Below, one piece after another: positions 23,129 through 31,138 of a DNA stretch of 64,000 bases; within the stretch, counting starts at the first letter, position 1; each line of letters opens with the position of its first letter. The translations under genes were made by a program, and so were the position numbers. Origin of the DNA: Microbacterium faecale (GTDB taxonomy: Bacteria > Actinomycetota > Actinomycetes > Actinomycetales > Microbacteriaceae). Location of the stretch: NCBI RefSeq assembly GCF_014640975.1, contig NZ_BMHO01000001.1:2056166-2120165 (forward strand), written 5' to 3'. The notes beneath the pieces were generated by a model. That model was not told the DNA's origin and ran no database searches. It saw only the letters and a list, made by a program, of their open reading frames with translations.

Positions 23129-25339
23129 ATGAGCCATTCGCGTAACGACGGCGCGGAGCACACCCACGCCCACCACGACCACGCGGCGTCGGCCCCCGCA
23201 GTGACGACCGAAACTGACCACGATGCGCACGCGGGACATCAAGCAATGGCGCATGCACCGCAGTCAGACGCGGCCGCGCACAGTCATAGAGACCACGGAA
23301 GCGACAACGCGCCCTCCGGTCACAACACCCACGCTGGACACGGCGGTCATGCAGGCCATGGCGACCACGTCGGGCAGTTCCGTCGCCTGTTCTGGATCAT
23401 GCTCGTCCTCGCCGTCCCCACGGTCGCACTGTCTGGCATGTTCGCCACGATCCTCGGCTACACGATCCCCGATTTCGGCGGACTGTCGTGGATATCGCCT
23501 GTACTGGGCACCGTCATGTACATCTGGGGCGGAAAGCCGTTCCTCGTCGGAGCGGTCGGCGAGCTCCGCTCGCGCCAGCCCGGCATGATGCTGCTCATCG
23601 GCCTGGCCATCACCGTCGCGTTCATTGCATCCTGGGGTGCAACCCTAGGCATCCTGCACCACGAACTGGACTTCTGGTGGGAGCTCGCCCTCCTCATCGT
23701 CATCATGCTTCTCGGGCACTGGATCGAGATGCGCTCCCTCGCCCAGACGACTTCCGCCCTGGACTCACTCGCCGCTCTTCTCCCGGATGAGGCAGAGCGC
23801 GTCGAGAATGACCAGGTTGTCACGGTCTCACCGACCGATCTCGTCGTCGGCGACGTCGTCATCGTACGGCCGGGTGGCAGCGTCCCCGCCGACGGGCGCA
23901 TCGTCGACGGACGGGCCTCGATGGACGAGTCCATGGTCACGGGCGAGTCCCGCACCGTGGAACGCGGCAGCGGCGACCACGTCACAGCCGGCACCGTTGC
24001 CACCGATTCCGGGCTTCGCGTCGAGATCACCGCGACCGGCGACGACACGACCCTCGCCGGCATCCAACGTCTCGTCACCCAAGCGCAAAGCTCCTCGTCC
24101 CGCGCACAGCGCCTCGCGGACACCGCCGCCGGATGGCTGTTCTGGTTCGCCCTGGGTGCTGCGGCGATAACCGCGATCGTCTGGACGCTCATCGGTCTCC
24201 CCGACGCTGCTGTCATCCGCACGATCACGGTGCTCGTCATCGCCTGCCCGCACGCGCTGGGCCTGGCCATCCCGCTGGTCGTCTCCATCGCCACCGAACG
24301 CGCCGCCCGGGGCGGCGTTCTCGTCAAGGACCGGCTCGCGCTCGAGAGCATGCGAACCGTCGATACAGTGCTGTTCGACAAGACCGGCACCCTCACCAAG
24401 GGCGAGCCCGTCGTCTCCGAGGTCTCCGTTGCCGATGGCGCCGACCCTGACCGGGTGCTCGCGCTGGCGGCCGCCGCAGAGGCCGACAGCGAGCACCCGC
24501 TCGCGAAGGCCATCGTCCGCGCGGCCGCCGACAGGAAGCTCACCGTCCCCCGAAGTGTCGACTTCACCTCGTCACCTGCCGTGGGCGTTACGGCGACCGT
24601 TGAGGGGAAGATCATCCGAGTCGGTGGACCGCACCTGCTCACCGAGGAGAACGCCGATGAGCTTCCGGTCGCCGATCAGTGGCGTGCGGATGGCGCGATC
24701 ATCCTCCATGTCATCCAGGACGGCCGCGTCGTCGGAGCCCTGAAGCTCGCCGACGAGGTGCGTTCGGAGTCCCGGGAAGCCGTCGACGCTCTCCACGCGC
24801 TCGGCGTGCAGGTCGTGATGATCACCGGCGATGCGGATGCCGTGGCTCGGGCTGTCGCCCAAGACCTCGGCATCGACCGCGTCTTCGCCGGAGTACGCCC
24901 GGAGGACAAGGCCGCCAAGGTCCAACAACTCCAGAACGAGGGCCGTAAGGTCGCAATGGTCGGCGACGGGGTCAACGACGCCCCTGCCCTCGCGCAGGCC
25001 GACGTTGGGCTGGCGATCGGTGCGGGCACAGATGTCGCGATCGCGTCGGCTGGTGTCATCCTCGCAAGCGACGACCCCCGCTCGGTACTCTCCGTGATCG
25101 AACTGTCACGGGCTTCGTACCGGAAGATGAAGCAGAATCTCTGGTGGGCTGCCGGATACAACATCATCTCCGTCCCCCTCGCCGCCGGCGTCCTCGCCCC
25201 CATCGGATTCGTGCTCCCGATGTCGGTCGGAGCGATCCTCATGTCACTATCCACCATCGTCGTCGCCCTCAACGCACAACTGCTGCGCCGACTCGACCTC
25301 CGCCCCGACACCACGACCCGCGTCATCCTGAACCGCTGA
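23129..25339 (+). CDS. copB: Copper-translocating P1B-3-type ATPase CopB
   Basis: A 736-residue P-type ATPase. Residues 1-82 are a His-rich metal-binding region (HTHAHHDH, HAGHGGHAGHGDH). TGES is at 271-274, the membrane motif CPH at 373-375, DKTGT at 417-421, then HPL, GDGVNDAPALAQAD and the final helices. CPH with a His-rich N-terminus marks the CopB class, which exports Cu(I)/Cu(II) across the membrane. An AGGAGGA site precedes the ATG. It is followed 21 bp later by csoR in the same operon. Confidence 0.94.
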   Translation: MSHSRNDGAEHTHAHHDHAASAPAVTTETDHDAHAGHQAMAHAPQSDAAAHSHRDHGSDNAPSGHNTHAGHGGHAGHGDHVGQFRRLFWIMLVLAVPTVALSGMFATILGYTIPDFGGLSWISPVLGTVMYIWGGKPFLVGAVGELRSRQPGMMLLIGLAITVAFIASWGATLGILHHELDFWWELALLIVIMLLGHWIEMRSLAQTTSALDSLAALLPDEAERVENDQVVTVSPTDLVVGDVVIVRPGGSVPADGRIVDGRASMDESMVTGESRTVERGSGDHVTAGTVATDSGLRVEITATGDDTTLAGIQRLVTQAQSSSSRAQRLADTAAGWLFWFALGAAAITAIVWTLIGLPDAAVIRTITVLVIACPHALGLAIPLVVSIATERAARGGVLVKDRLALESMRTVDTVLFDKTGTLTKGEPVVSEVSVADGADPDRVLALAAAAEADSEHPLAKAIVRAAADRKLTVPRSVDFTSSPAVGVTATVEGKIIRVGGPHLLTEENADELPVADQWRADGAIILHVIQDGRVVGALKLADEVRSESREAVDALHALGVQVVMITGDADAVARAVAQDLGIDRVFAGVRPEDKAAKVQQLQNEGRKVAMVGDGVNDAPALAQADVGLAIGAGTDVAIASAGVILASDDPRSVLSVIELSRASYRKMKQNLWWAAGYNIISVPLAAGVLAPIGFVLPMSVGAILMSLSTIVVALNAQLLRRLDLRPDTTTRVILNR

Positions 25340-25360
25340 CCACAACCGCCGGAGATCCAG

Positions 25361-25681
25361 ATGACTGATACCACCGTCCCTACAACATCCTGCAACCACG
25401 CAGAGCACGGGTACATCACGGACAAAGCCCGCTACCTTGCTCGCCTCAAGCGCATCGAAGGACAATCACGCGGCATCCACCGCATGGTCGAGGACGAGAA
25501 GTACTGCATTGGCATCCTCACTCAGATCTCCGCACTGACCAGCGCCTTGCGGAGCGTTGCCGTCGGGCTCCTCGAAGACCACCTGCGTCACTGTGTGGCA
25601 GATGCAGCTCGCGCCGGCAGCGACATCGCCGAAGAGAAGGTGCAGGAAGCGTCTCAGGCGATCGCCCGCCTCGTTCGCTGA
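25361..25681 (+). CDS. csoR: CsoR-family copper-sensing repressor
   Basis: A 106-residue all-helical repressor (DUF156). The ligands Cys49, His74 and Cys78 (KYCIGILTQ; EDHLRHCVADA) form the C-H-C Cu(I) site of CsoR. RLKRIEGQSRGIHRMVED is the DNA-contact helix. Cu(I) binding releases the operator. It closes the YHS-copB-csoR operon and should act on the boxes at 22725 and probably 19973. Confidence 0.94.
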   Translation: MTDTTVPTTSCNHAEHGYITDKARYLARLKRIEGQSRGIHRMVEDEKYCIGILTQISALTSALRSVAVGLLEDHLRHCVADAARAGSDIAEEKVQEASQAIARLVR

Positions 25682-25782
25682 GTTGCGGCAGATTCGAAAG
25701 TGCCCGGACCGGTGAAGCGCAAGCAGTTCGATTCCTCGTGCGCATGTACTCGCGCCGGCTGTGTCGGCCTGCATGCGACGCG

Positions 25783-26040
25783 TCACCGCCCCCGCTCGAC
25801 CTCTTCTTCCAGCTCGTGCCGGTTTAGTCGGGTCGGCGAGAACTTCCGGATGTCGACGAGCGCCGGCCGACGTACAGGGTTCGTGTCGTCACTGAGCCAC
25901 GTGACGATATCCGCCGTCGTCTCGTCGTCGTTGGCACCGCCAATCCATACGGGCTCGTCCGCGTCACTGGCGACCGGGATGATGACCACGGCATTCGATT
26001 GCTCGCATGCGTCCAGGCACCGCGAAACCACTACTCGAGC
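25783..26040 (-). pseudogene. C-terminal fragment of a (2Fe-2S) ferredoxin-like protein
   Basis: The frame gives VSRCLDACEQSNAVVIIP, then PVWIGGANDDETTADIVTWL and a polar tail, about 83 residues. This resembles the C-terminal half of actinobacterial thioredoxin-fold ferredoxin-like proteins in which RCLDACEQSN holds two of the cysteine ligands. The N-terminal half with the first cysteines is missing; an in-frame stop lies just upstream of 26040 and the upstream sequence is not homologous. It sits just inside the right inverted repeat. Confidence 0.5.
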
Positions 26041-26121
26041 TCACCCAGCTCAGCGACCTGACCGACGCCCTCGATGAGACGACAGGTCGCTAACGCCGAG
26101 GGTCGAATCCCCCGGCTCTCG

Positions 26122-26216
26122 CCGAATACGCCTGCCGAAAGCTCGTTGCGGCGCACGTTTCTGGAAACCGAATCCCGGCTTCGGGAGCTAGACAGCCGGA
26201 AACGATCGTTTTCGGC
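26122..26216 (-). repeat. Right inverted repeat of the heavy-metal island
   Basis: The arm 26122-26164 runs CCGAATACGCCT, CCGAAA, CGGCGCACGTTTCTGG. Then come 35 bases and the palindrome AAACGATCGTTT (26200-26211, within a 20-bp near-perfect palindrome to 26216). It is the inverted counterpart of 14748-14837. The stretch 25682-26257 holds only this end and the ferredoxin fragment. Confidence 0.85.
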
Positions 26217-26257
26217 TGGGCCGTCGCGTGCACTCCGCGCATGAGTTCGGCGTTGGT

Positions 26258-26488
26258 TCACGATGCAGCCCATCCCGGACGTAGGCCACTCCTTCGCTTC
26301 ACGATGAAACGCACCGTGTCCGGGCGGGTATCGAGCCAGACGCTGATGAGATCGCGAGCTTGACTCGGCACTTCTTGCAGCGTCAGCGCCTGCGAGACGG
26401 TGTTGAGTTCTGGAACTCTGATGTGCCACCACCGCCCGTCGGGATGGACGGTGACAACGTAGGGACGGGCCCGATTCGCGTTTGGCAT
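26258..26488 (-). CDS. HicB-like antitoxin-type small protein
   Basis: A 76-residue protein whose first 55 residues, YVVTVHPDGRWWHIRVPELN and SQALTLQEVPSQARDLISVWL, follow the HicB partial RNase-H fold. HicB normally neutralises a HicA toxin. No HicA gene is adjacent, so it may be an orphan or a regulator. It is on the same strand as the recombinase, 40 bp downstream of it, and just outside the metal island. Confidence 0.6.
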   Translation of the reverse strand: MPNANRARPYVVTVHPDGRWWHIRVPELNTVSQALTLQEVPSQARDLISVWLDTRPDTVRFIVKRRSGLRPGWAAS

Positions 26489-26528
26489 AAGAGGGATACT
26501 TTACGCCGAGTCGCGGCTAGAAGCGAGG

Positions 26529-27833
26529 CTACTTCCGAGACGTCGCCCGACGGCCGACATAGTCGGTGTGGATCGCACCGGCGGCCGCGCGGTGTCGGTC
26601 TGTGACGTTGTAGCTATAGCCGAGGCTGTCGGCGACGATCGGTGCTGGCATCTCGAGAACGAGTGTCCGTAGGGCGGCGTTACGCGCACCGCGCAGGTCG
26701 ATTCCGCGATCTCGGAGCTTGTTCATCATCGTCGACTGGTGCATAGGTCCACCCGGCCTGGCCCCAGGGAACAACCACTGACTGTTGCGATGCGCCGAGG
26801 TGTTCGTGTTCGGCAGATCTCTCAGATGGGCTCGTACGATCTCGTCGAATGGCGTGGGCACGACGAGTTCATCGGCGGTGATAGCAACCGTCAGACGGTC
26901 ACCAGCATCAGCAACTTGCGAGAGACGCATGCGCGCGATTCGAGTGAGCGGCTGCGCGTAGAGGAGAAAGAGCATGCCTGCAACTTGCTCGGCCGTTTCG
27001 GACTCGACGTGCGTGTTGAGGAGCGTTCGAAGATGCTGCACGCGCTGCTGCTGCGTGATGATCGGCTGCGTCTTCGCTACGCGGTACGGGAACTCGACCG
27101 ATGCGATGTGACCGTTCTTGACGCCCCAGCGCACGAATGTACGGGCGAGACTTCGCGTGGTGGGACCTCCAGTCAGCCAATCGTCTACATCTGCTTGCAC
27201 GCATTCCGACGGCGTGTGTCCGCGTTCACGCAGATGACGGAGGAATCCGATCGCGGTGGACGTGCTCTGTTTGGCCGATAGGAACGTCCCTTTGCGCATT
27301 TTTCCTGCGGCGTCGAGGGCGTGCATTCGTTGTAGATGCACCCAGCGGGCGAACTGTCGAATCAGTCGCGCCTCGCTTGCGGGCTCAGCCGCGGTCATTT
27401 GATCGACCCAGGCTTGGAATCGTTCGATGTCGAAGTTCACACGTTCGAGGAGTCCGTGTTCGATGCAGAGCTGGCGGAGGAACAAGACTTTTTCGGGGGA
27501 GGGGTGCGTCGTGAACGTGTCATGCGTGAGCGGCGCAGCTCCGGTCGCGAGGTCACGCAGGAGCTGCTTCGCAGCGGGATTGACGGTGAGCCATATCGTG
27601 GCGCTTCGAGCGAGAGTCTGCGTTGAGAGAGCGTCGAAGAGTGGTCGGACGATGGGGGAGATGTCGCCATCGTCCCCGGCGAGGAGCCCGCTGAGATCGT
27701 CGGTGAGGCAGCAGTGCGCGCAGAGCCCTCGTCGTACCGGTTCGTCCTCGCGGCCGCAGCGAGTGCAGCGGAAGTCTTTTGGGATGTCGGCGCAGTCCAC
27801 GCATGCTGGTTCGCCGTCGATGAGTCCGGGCAA
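26529..27833 (-). CDS. Divergent zinc-ribbon tyrosine recombinase, probably 5'-truncated
   Basis: The reading frame encodes 434 residues from a TTG. The N-terminus holds zinc-ribbon cysteines (CVDC, CTRCG, CAHC); open codons just upstream add another pair (CISCG) but then meet a TGA at the junction with the HEAT repeat and offer no start codon. The middle is an SAM-like/core-binding region. The C-terminal half is a tyrosine-recombinase-like domain: YAQPLTRIARM (first Arg), ARNAALRTLVLEM in place of LRHTFATHL, SLGYS, and a candidate nucleophile in IHTDYV. The HxxR histidine is not conserved. It resembles unassigned actinobacterial site-specific integrases. Activity is uncertain. Confidence 0.7.
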   Translation of the reverse strand: MPGLIDGEPACVDCADIPKDFRCTRCGREDEPVRRGLCAHCCLTDDLSGLLAGDDGDISPIVRPLFDALSTQTLARSATIWLTVNPAAKQLLRDLATGAAPLTHDTFTTHPSPEKVLFLRQLCIEHGLLERVNFDIERFQAWVDQMTAAEPASEARLIRQFARWVHLQRMHALDAAGKMRKGTFLSAKQSTSTAIGFLRHLRERGHTPSECVQADVDDWLTGGPTTRSLARTFVRWGVKNGHIASVEFPYRVAKTQPIITQQQRVQHLRTLLNTHVESETAEQVAGMLFLLYAQPLTRIARMRLSQVADAGDRLTVAITADELVVPTPFDEIVRAHLRDLPNTNTSAHRNSQWLFPGARPGGPMHQSTMMNKLRDRGIDLRGARNAALRTLVLEMPAPIVADSLGYSYNVTDRHRAAAGAIHTDYVGRRATSRK

Positions 27834-27868
27834 GAGGCGCGTGGTGCCGCAGGAGATGCACGCACCGT

Positions 27869-28158
27869 GATATCGCCTGGCTCAAGGGCCATATCGGCTG
27901 GCCCGACCACTGGTCGCGCGTCTGGGGTGCGCGCGGTCTGCTGCACATCGGGCCGCCCGCGCACCCCGAGATCGTGATCGACGCGTTGACCGACGATGCG
28001 TGGCGTGTGCGTGAGATGGCGTTGAAGGTCGTCACGCGCTAGGACCTCGACGACCCGCATGGTCGCGTGGCCAAATTGCTCGAGGATCCGGTTGAGCGCG
28101 TTCGGTTGCAGGCGAAGCGCGCGCTGGGGGTGCCGCCGTCCGCACGGTGAGCGGAAGC
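27869..28158 (+). pseudogene. Partial HEAT-like gene, right copy of the direct repeat
   Basis: Aligned without gaps to 4504-4793. It lacks the first 47 codons of the intact gene and has a TAG at the codon corresponding to Tyr in TRYDLDD (TAC to TAG near 28041). The first 70 bases carry several substitutions and the rest is almost identical. Its left edge is 36 bp from the recombinase TTG. Confidence 0.88.
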
Positions 28159-28210
28159 GTCCTGAACGGCGGCGCCCGCTGTCACACGCGGATCCGCGTG
28201 CTCGGTGCCC

Positions 28211-29002
28211 CTATGCCGCGGGCATCGTGCGAACGAGCACGAGTGACCCCTCGAAAGTCGGCTGCTCGCGAAGCGGGCCGTACTTCGCATCCCACTCGCC
28301 GGATCCGATCGCGGCCGCCAGCCGCGCCGTGTACGTCTCCGCCTGTTCCGGATCCACGAAACTCCACGCGGAACACGCGGCGCGCGCTCCTGCAACGAGC
28401 AACTCTTCGGGGCGCCCGTAGTACGCCTCGTTGAATCCATCGGTGCAGTCGAAGGGAATCGGCACCGGATCCACGGAGACCTCGCCGCCCAGTCCCGCAG
28501 CGAGGCGCGACATCGCCGGGTACCGACGTCCCTCCGTCGAGATGACGTCCGGTGCGTACTCCCTGAGCCAGAACCGATCGAGCAGCTCCGGATCACACGT
28601 GAGAATCACGATGGGTCCCCGCGTCACCCGCCTCATCTCCGCGAGACCCGCGTCGAGCTCGCCCCACTGGTGCACGGAAAACGTCGTCATCGCCGCGTCG
28701 AACGTCTTGTCCGGGAAGGGGAGTGATTCGGCGACGACGTCGATCGCGACGCTCAGTGACTCGGGGCGCTGCGCACGCATGCTGGCCGAAGGCTCGACGG
28801 CCGTCACGTCGCGTCCGGTCGGTTCGTAGCTCCCTGCGCCCGCTCCCACGTTCAGCACCGTTCGCGCGTCGCCGAGTGCGTCCCAGACGACCTGTGCGAT
28901 CCGCGGATCTGGTCGGCGATAGTCGCTGTAGGTCGTCCCGATCACCCCGTAGTCCGCATCGCCCGCGCTGCCGTCGATCTTTCGTGTCGGTTCTTCAGCC
29001 AC
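28211..29002 (-). CDS. Class I SAM-dependent methyltransferase
   Basis: A 263-residue methyltransferase from a GTG at 29002 (VAEEPTRKIDG); a start 33 bases upstream is also possible. Motif I is TVLNVGAGAGSYEP, followed by VTAVEPSASM and the FDAAMTTFSVHQW segment typical of UbiE/COQ5-like enzymes (methyltransf_11). The acceptor is unknown. It lies just outside the right copy of the HEAT repeat and reads toward it. Confidence 0.85.
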   Translation of the reverse strand: MAEEPTRKIDGSAGDADYGVIGTTYSDYRRPDPRIAQVVWDALGDARTVLNVGAGAGSYEPTGRDVTAVEPSASMRAQRPESLSVAIDVVAESLPFPDKTFDAAMTTFSVHQWGELDAGLAEMRRVTRGPIVILTCDPELLDRFWLREYAPDVISTEGRRYPAMSRLAAGLGGEVSVDPVPIPFDCTDGFNEAYYGRPEELLVAGARAACSAWSFVDPEQAETYTARLAAAIGSGEWDAKYGPLREQPTFEGSLVLVRTMPAA

Positions 29003-29149
29003 GTGTTCAACCTGGCACGGGAGTGAACTGCGCACAAGAGAACCTCACCCGTGATCTGGAGTTTTCGCGGAGGCGTGTCGCTTGCGCCGAGCACGGGGGA
29101 GAGGATTAGTGGGCGGCCACCCTCGCAACGGCGGCAGGTTGCACGCCAC

Positions 29150-29647
29150 CTAGCTTCCCCGGATCAGCTCGATGATGGCGTCGGGGTCGTCTTCGGGAGA
29201 GAGCCCCAAGCCGACGTGGTCGCCGCTGAGCGGTTCGTGTACCGCGACGGCCGCGAGGATCTCGTCGTCGACCTTGATGAGAAGTCGCGACTCGGCGTCG
29301 GCGTCGCTTGCCTGCGTCGTCAGGTTATGGAGGACGTCGGCGCCCTCATCCGTGAAGGTGACGTCGATGGAGCTCTGCTCGGTGGTGTCGCTCGCCACCG
29401 CATTCTCTACGGCGGCATCCTCGAAGACGGAGGGCTCCATGACGTGCTCATTTCCCACCGGAATGCACTGCGACTCGGATCCCTCGTCGCATGTCTCTGA
29501 GACCGCAAGCCCAATGGATCCGCCGGTCGGCTCCGGTGAGGGGCTGCTGTCGGTAGCGGCAGTGCACCCGCACAATCCCAGCGATACGAGCAGCGCGAGC
29601 GCGAATCCGCTCGTGCGCTGTGTCATTGCCATTGTCCGGTTGTTCAT
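29150..29647 (-). CDS. Lipoprotein with a SecD P1-head-like domain
   Basis: A 165-residue lipoprotein (lipobox LGLCGC) with a Ser/Pro linker. From residue 90 on, VTFTDEGADVLHNLT, ESRLLIKVDDEILAAVAV and EPLSGDHVGLGLSPEDDP follow the SecDF P1 head pattern (F-T-x-E-G-A, then L-D-G-x-V-I-S-A-P-V, then E-P-I-x-G). It is far shorter than SecD and has no TM helices, so it is not a translocon subunit; a periplasm-side binding role is inferred. A diverged remnant of a relative lies at 8738-8827. Confidence 0.65.
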   Translation of the reverse strand: MNNRTMAMTQRTSGFALALLVSLGLCGCTAATDSSPSPEPTGGSIGLAVSETCDEGSESQCIPVGNEHVMEPSVFEDAAVENAVASDTTEQSSIDVTFTDEGADVLHNLTTQASDADAESRLLIKVDDEILAAVAVHEPLSGDHVGLGLSPEDDPDAIIELIRGS

Positions 29648-29833
29648 GCGTAGACGTTATCGGGTGGGAACGACGCCTCGTCGTGGGGCAGCGGCTGTAT
29701 CTGAGCCCGTGTCGTCGCGGCTCACCGGACGGCATGTGGCGCTGACGATCGGAGAGAGGGCGCTTCCCGTTGGCGATGAAGGCGCCGAGATGAGGGGCTT
29801 GCGCCACCGCCCGCCCGGCGCGACGATGGCGGC

Positions 29834-30013
29834 ATGGACCCACTCGTACGCCCACGCAATGGCCGCGTCATCGCTGGCGTGTGCCGTGCGGTTGCGAACC
29901 GCTTCGGCTGGAGCACGACGCTGGTGCGAGTCTTGGCCGTGCTCGCCGTCCTGTTCGCGGGATTGTCGCTGTGGGCCTACGTTCTGCTCTGGATCGTCAT
30001 CCCCAACGAGTAA
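29834..30013 (+). CDS. PspC-domain small membrane protein
   Basis: A 59-residue protein beginning MDPLVRPRNGRVIAGVCRAV, the classic PspC opening (R-x-G-R-x-I-A-G-V-C), followed by ANRFGWSTTLVRVLAVL, one TM helix and the ending LWIVIPNE. PspC proteins sit in the plasma membrane and take part in envelope-stress responses. The start is fixed by the motif. It is divergent from the SecD-like lipoprotein, with 186 bp between that shows nothing else recognisable. Confidence 0.88.
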   Translation: MDPLVRPRNGRVIAGVCRAVANRFGWSTTLVRVLAVLAVLFAGLSLWAYVLLWIVIPNE

Positions 30014-30086
30014 TAGATCGAGGATTCGCGGTGCCTGCGGGACGGGCCCTGTTCCAGGGGAGACGAGAGTCGTGGTACGAGCTGAC

Positions 30087-30100
30087 ATAATGTGCATTAT
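30087..30100. promoter_or_regulatory. AT-rich palindrome between two convergent genes
   Basis: ATAATG TG CATTAT is a 14-bp inverted repeat in otherwise GC-rich DNA. It resembles an operator, but both neighbours point toward it, so a role is unclear. Confidence 0.3.
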
Positions 30101-30121
30101 CGGCAATAGCACATTCTCGGC

Positions 30122-30976
30122 TCAGAACAGCGAGAGAGCGTCCGCGAGCTGCCGGTGTCCCTGCGCTTCGAACGCGTCATCCTGCACGTGGTACGCCCAA
30201 GCGGCCGTGCCGATCGCTTCGCAGAGCAGGTCGACGCGCCACAGTGTGGGATCGCGTGGGTCGTCACCGTAGCCGTCCAGGAACGCATTCTCCAGCGCGG
30301 GCGCCGCACGCCATTCCTTGACGGCGAGCCGACACAGGTCCGTCGCTGCGGGGCGCAGGGCGAATCGCCCGAAGTCGATCGCCTTCACGAAGCCCTCGTC
30401 GATCAGCCAATTCCGCGTATGCCAGTCGCCGTGCGTTGGCACCGAGGCAACGGGCTTCGGCGCGGCGGTCCGAAGAACCCGACGAGTCTCGTGCTCGACG
30501 GCCGGCTCGATGCGGTGCTCGCCATCCAGCCATGCGACGGCCTTCGAAATCGCGCGCGCCATGTAGTCGTCATCGACGATGGCCCTTGTGGAGTCGTGAA
30601 GGATTCGCAGAGTCTCACCCGCCTGGCGGTGCACGTCTGGCGCAAGGTCATTCCCGCTCCCCTGAACCAATATACCAGATTGGTACTCGAGTGCGATGAG
30701 GTTGAGATCGGCGTCCGCGTGCAGCATTCGCGACGTGCGCGCCTGGGCGACGAGCGGAGCCGTGTAGCCGCGGTGCGCGCGGATCTCCCGGCCGATGTGC
30801 GTGTTACCTGCGCCCGCGGCCTTGACGATCACGTCTGCGCGAGAGGCTCGCACGTGCAAAACTGCGGTGTCGACGAGCCCCCACGACAGGTCCTCGATCA
30901 GTACGGGATCCCCGAGCCACTCCTCGAGGCGCGCTGCCTTGCGTGCGTCGAGGATGCCGTCGTGCCAGGTCGTCAC
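30122..30976 (-). CDS. Aminoglycoside-phosphotransferase-family kinase
   Basis: A 284-residue APH-type kinase from a GTG at 30976. The catalytic loop is THGDWHTRNWLID (about 185-197) and the metal-binding AIDFGRF (about 204-210). The N-terminal lobe has the ATP-site lysine candidate in DVIVKAAG. The family phosphorylates antibiotics, sugars or other small molecules, and this one cannot be assigned to a known drug enzyme. Further upstream, an in-frame extension overlaps the M20 gene on the other strand and is not used. Confidence 0.85.
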   Translation of the reverse strand: MTTWHDGILDARKAARLEEWLGDPVLIEDLSWGLVDTAVLHVRASRADVIVKAAGAGNTHIGREIRAHRGYTAPLVAQARTSRMLHADADLNLIALEYQSGILVQGSGNDLAPDVHRQAGETLRILHDSTRAIVDDDYMARAISKAVAWLDGEHRIEPAVEHETRRVLRTAAPKPVASVPTHGDWHTRNWLIDEGFVKAIDFGRFALRPAATDLCRLAVKEWRAAPALENAFLDGYGDDPRDPTLWRVDLLCEAIGTAAWAYHVQDDAFEAQGHRQLADALSLF

Positions 30977-31138
30977 TCGTCTACCGTACTGAGGTCGCCC
31001 GCGCCGATCGTTCGCGACCGTCGCGGCGCCCTTCTGGGCCCGAATGGGAGCCGGAACGCACTCGAGAGCGCGCCGACATGGCGCGGCCACGCTCATCGAG
31101 TCGATGCAGGCTGGCCGCGGGCAGCTACTGTCGGGTTC

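Noticed and set aside
23129..23400. His-rich, repetitive 5' part of copB considered as a repeat array or CRISPR
   Set aside because: The periodicity is codon-level (His/Gly/Ala) within one protein; no spacer-repeat structure exists. No CRISPR array was seen anywhere in the window.
26258..26528. HicB-like gene with the recombinase as a toxin-antitoxin pair
   Set aside because: No HicA-sized frame with an HicA pattern is adjacent; the recombinase is not a toxin candidate.
30155..31138. Long plus-strand extension upstream of the M20 peptidase
   Set aside because: It is antisense to the phosphotransferase gene; the M20 protein starts naturally at the ATG at 31139.
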